Assembly (NCBI GenBank): GCA_005239595.1
Contig: SBBT01000118.1
Coordinates: 1 to 15,045, forward strand
Direction of reading: 5' to 3'
Origin: Candidatus Troglogloeales bacterium
GTDB lineage: Bacteria > Nitrospirota > Nitrospiria > SBBL01 > SBBT01
Length of the DNA: 15,045 nucleotides
Shown piece by piece: positions 13,596 through 15,045 of the stretch (positions are counted from its first letter, which is position 1; each line of letters starts with the position of its first letter). Under the pieces are notes generated by a model. It ran no database searches. It worked only from the letters and a program-made list of their open reading frames with translations, and was not told the DNA's origin. The position numbers and the translations under genes were made by a program.

Positions 13596-14235
13596 GGCTT
13601 GGATGGTCTTAACCGCATTAACACAAGCCTTTGGCACGGTTCTCGTTACTGGATGGATGATTTTATCAGCATTGTCGGATGTCTATGGCATGGACCTTGG
13701 AGTAGTTGGAAAAGTTTATCCGGTTGTGGAGCCAGACGCATTAGCCGAGCTGCAAAGACGGGCCGAAAAAATCAATTTAGAAACGGTTCTTGCTACAAAA
13801 GATAACGCCTTTAGCGCCTATCGGCCAAAAGATTTGCATACCTTGCCGACGGCGCGTGTCCCCCGGGCGTTTAATGTTGATTTAACCTATACCGTTCCAG
13901 AGGACATTTTGGATCAGCATGGAAAAGTAGTTTATCCAAGAGGATATGCTTTTAATCCATTAGAGGTTATTCCCTTTCCGAATACATTGATCTTTCTAAA
14001 TGGAAAGGATCCCTTGCAGAAGCAATGGTTTCAGGCATCTCCTTATTCAAATAATGTTTCCGTTATGCTGATTTTATCAGACGGGGATTTTCTTGGCTTA
14101 TCGAAATCATTGGATCGCCCTATTTATTATTTAACCAATAGCCTTGCAAGCCGCCTTAAGCTATCAGCGGTTCCGTCAGTAATAAAACAACGCGGGAAGA
14201 GATTAGAGGTAGAAGAAATTGCGATTAAAAATTAA
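13567..14235 (+). CDS. traW: TraW, pilus assembly protein
   Basis: A periplasmic protein of the F-type pilus assembly group that works with TrbC and TraU. The mature part begins at about GMDLGVVGKVYPVVEPDAL, the standard TraW opening. It continues with PTARVPRAFNVDLTYTVPEDI and VVYPRGYAFNPLEVIPFP, both strongly conserved, and the later GKDPLQKQW segment. Starts at ATG 13567 (222 residues) and ATG 13603 (210 residues, the size of F TraW) are both possible. The earlier one supplies the arginine expected before the hydrophobic core and has GGAG ten bases upstream. The leader contains two similar hydrophobic segments, a product of a 54-bp tandem duplication. The gene overlaps traN at the 5' end and traU at the 3' end. 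Confidence 0.9.
   Translation: MSFIGTSLVRAWMVLTALTQAFGTVLVTGWMILSALSDVYGMDLGVVGKVYPVVEPDALAELQRRAEKINLETVLATKDNAFSAYRPKDLHTLPTARVPRAFNVDLTYTVPEDILDQHGKVVYPRGYAFNPLEVIPFPNTLIFLNGKDPLQKQWFQASPYSNNVSVMLILSDGDFLGLSKSLDRPIYYLTNSLASRLKLSAVPSVIKQRGKRLEVEEIAIKN
13587..13694 (+). repeat. 54-bp tandem duplication at the traN/traW junction
   Basis: Copies at 13587-13640 and 13641-13694 align without gaps, with 37 of 54 bases identical, and both begin TCTCGTTA. In the traW frame they encode SLVRAWMVLTALTQAFGT and VLVTGWMILSALSDVYG-like segments, so the leader has two similar hydrophobic cores. Copy 1 holds the traN stop codon. The length is a multiple of three, so traW stays in frame. Confidence 0.75.
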
Positions 14236-15045
14236 CTTACTAGGGTTACTTATTATTATAAGTATGTTTTTTAATCCAGGCGAGCTGCTTGCGGCTAATG
14301 GACGGTTTTTAAATCCGGTAGTTGATGTCTGCTGGAATTGTATATTTCCTATTAGAATTGGAGGAATTTTTGTTTCGGGTGGAAAATTCGAGGGGAGCGT
14401 TCCAACCGATCCCCAGGTATTAAGCCCCATATGTGTTTGTCCTCTTCCACCCCCCTTGCCTCCCAGAGTTGGCATTCCGATTAGTTTCTGGGAACCCGGG
14501 CGAATCATTGAGACAGTAAAGACGCCCTTCTATTCGCCTTTTATCGGTAAGGGTTTAATTACAGGTTGGAAGGTAGGTGGCACAAACTCGATTAACCCAG
14601 GCGTGCCATCCATGTTTGCCCAGGCACATTATTTTATTTTTCCAGTTTGGACGATGTTGGAGATATTTACAGACGCGGTTTGTCTTGAGGCGTCTGGAAT
14701 TGATCTAGCCTATATTACCGAGGTTGATCCCCTATGGAATAATGACTCGCTGGCTTTTATTATCCAGCCGGAATCGATCTTATTTGCCAATATAGCGGCT
14801 CAAATGTCCTGTATTGCCGATAGTGTTGGAGCTAATGCTGGGCTGCCGTTATCGCCGCTATATTGGTGCATGGGTTCATGGGGATCCGCGTATCCTCTAA
14901 CGGGGCATGTCAACGATGAGAACTATGTACAGGGCAACGCTGCGATTGCGGCCAGGACAATCTATAAATTGGCGCGTCAATTGTTGATTTGTGATCCTGG
15001 GATCAATGTCTGCGGGTGTGTTCCAACGCCTATTTGGAAAAAGGA
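14219..15045 (+). CDS. traU: TraU, partial at window end
   Basis: The reading frame is open from 14219 to the end of the window, giving 275 codons of a protein that in F has 330. It would finish outside. TraU helps in mating-pair stabilisation and DNA transfer and is one of the best conserved MPF-F proteins. Visible landmarks are FLNPVVDVCWNCIFPIRIGG, VCPLPPPLPPRVGIPISFWEP, the GTNSINPG segment, PLWNNDSLAF, the cysteine at MSCIADS and PLYWCMGSWGSAYP. I choose TTG 14219 as start: it gives a proper signal sequence (MRLKINLLGLLIIISMFF) with GAGG nine bases upstream and a 17-bp overlap with traW. The first in-frame ATG (14264) would cut the signal sequence. Confidence 0.93.
   Translation, partial: MRLKINLLGLLIIISMFFNPGELLAANGRFLNPVVDVCWNCIFPIRIGGIFVSGGKFEGSVPTDPQVLSPICVCPLPPPLPPRVGIPISFWEPGRIIETVKTPFYSPFIGKGLITGWKVGGTNSINPGVPSMFAQAHYFIFPVWTMLEIFTDAVCLEASGIDLAYITEVDPLWNNDSLAFIIQPESILFANIAAQMSCIADSVGANAGLPLSPLYWCMGSWGSAYPLTGHVNDENYVQGNAAIAARTIYKLARQLLICDPGINVCGCVPTPIWKK

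Noticed and set aside
14203..14508. 101-codon ORF on the minus strand
   Set aside because: It is a shadow of the strongly conserved traU coding sequence on the plus strand.

Overview
The window looks like part of a conjugative plasmid, or a plasmid-like integrative element, from a Gram-negative bacterium with moderate-to-low GC. Three features point this way: an iteron origin with a RepA-type initiator, a ParA partition locus, and a long F-type (MPF-F) type IV secretion operon. The style fits an alphaproteobacterium, possibly an intracellular lineage such as Holosporales or Rickettsiales: F-like tra genes without traP, traR or trbI, short palindromic elements in the regulatory region, and alternative TTG starts. 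The taxon is an inference from style, not a match I could run.

Layout. (1) 1-88: three perfect tandem 22-bp iterons and a consensus DnaA box, probably the edge of the replication origin, which may continue beyond base 1. (2) 91-1764, minus strand: a Phd-type antitoxin, a RelE/ParE-like toxin and the replication initiator, each overlapping the next by a few bases. A consensus sigma70 promoter sits almost on top of the antitoxin start codon. (3) 1827-2733, minus: parA and a small RHH-like partner gene, with palindromic sites upstream. (4) 2889-3652, minus: three small genes (90, 66 and 76 codons). The last two are preceded by an identical 40-bp leader that carries a strong Shine-Dalgarno sequence. 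(5) 3653-4063: a non-coding divergent control region. It holds an 18-bp-arm GC-rich palindrome, two tandem hairpin units that keep their loop but differ in stem sequence, and a consensus promoter overlapped by an operator-like palindrome and 7-bp repeats. (6) 4064-15045, plus: the transfer operon. Its order is OmpA-like gene, traA, traL, traE, traK, traB, traV, traC, two TraN-like cysteine-rich genes, traW, and traU (cut by the window end). Almost all neighbours overlap or are separated by a few bases.

How the parts fit. Rep with the iterons and DnaA box would initiate replication. ParA and its partner would segregate the plasmid, and the toxin-antitoxin pair would penalise loss. The tra operon would build the pilus and the envelope-spanning channel: TraA pilin; TraL/E at the inner membrane; TraB/K/V as the VirB10/9/7-like core; TraC as the ATPase; TraW/U/N for pilus assembly and mating-pair stabilisation. 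The relaxase, coupling protein, remaining tra genes and a proven oriT are not in this window.

Most noteworthy: the covarying tandem hairpins, the duplicated 40-bp leader of two small unknown genes, the two adjacent TraN-like proteins that share a 67-residue module, the tandem 54-bp duplication that makes a double signal sequence at the traN/traW junction, and the coupling of rep to a toxin-antitoxin operon.
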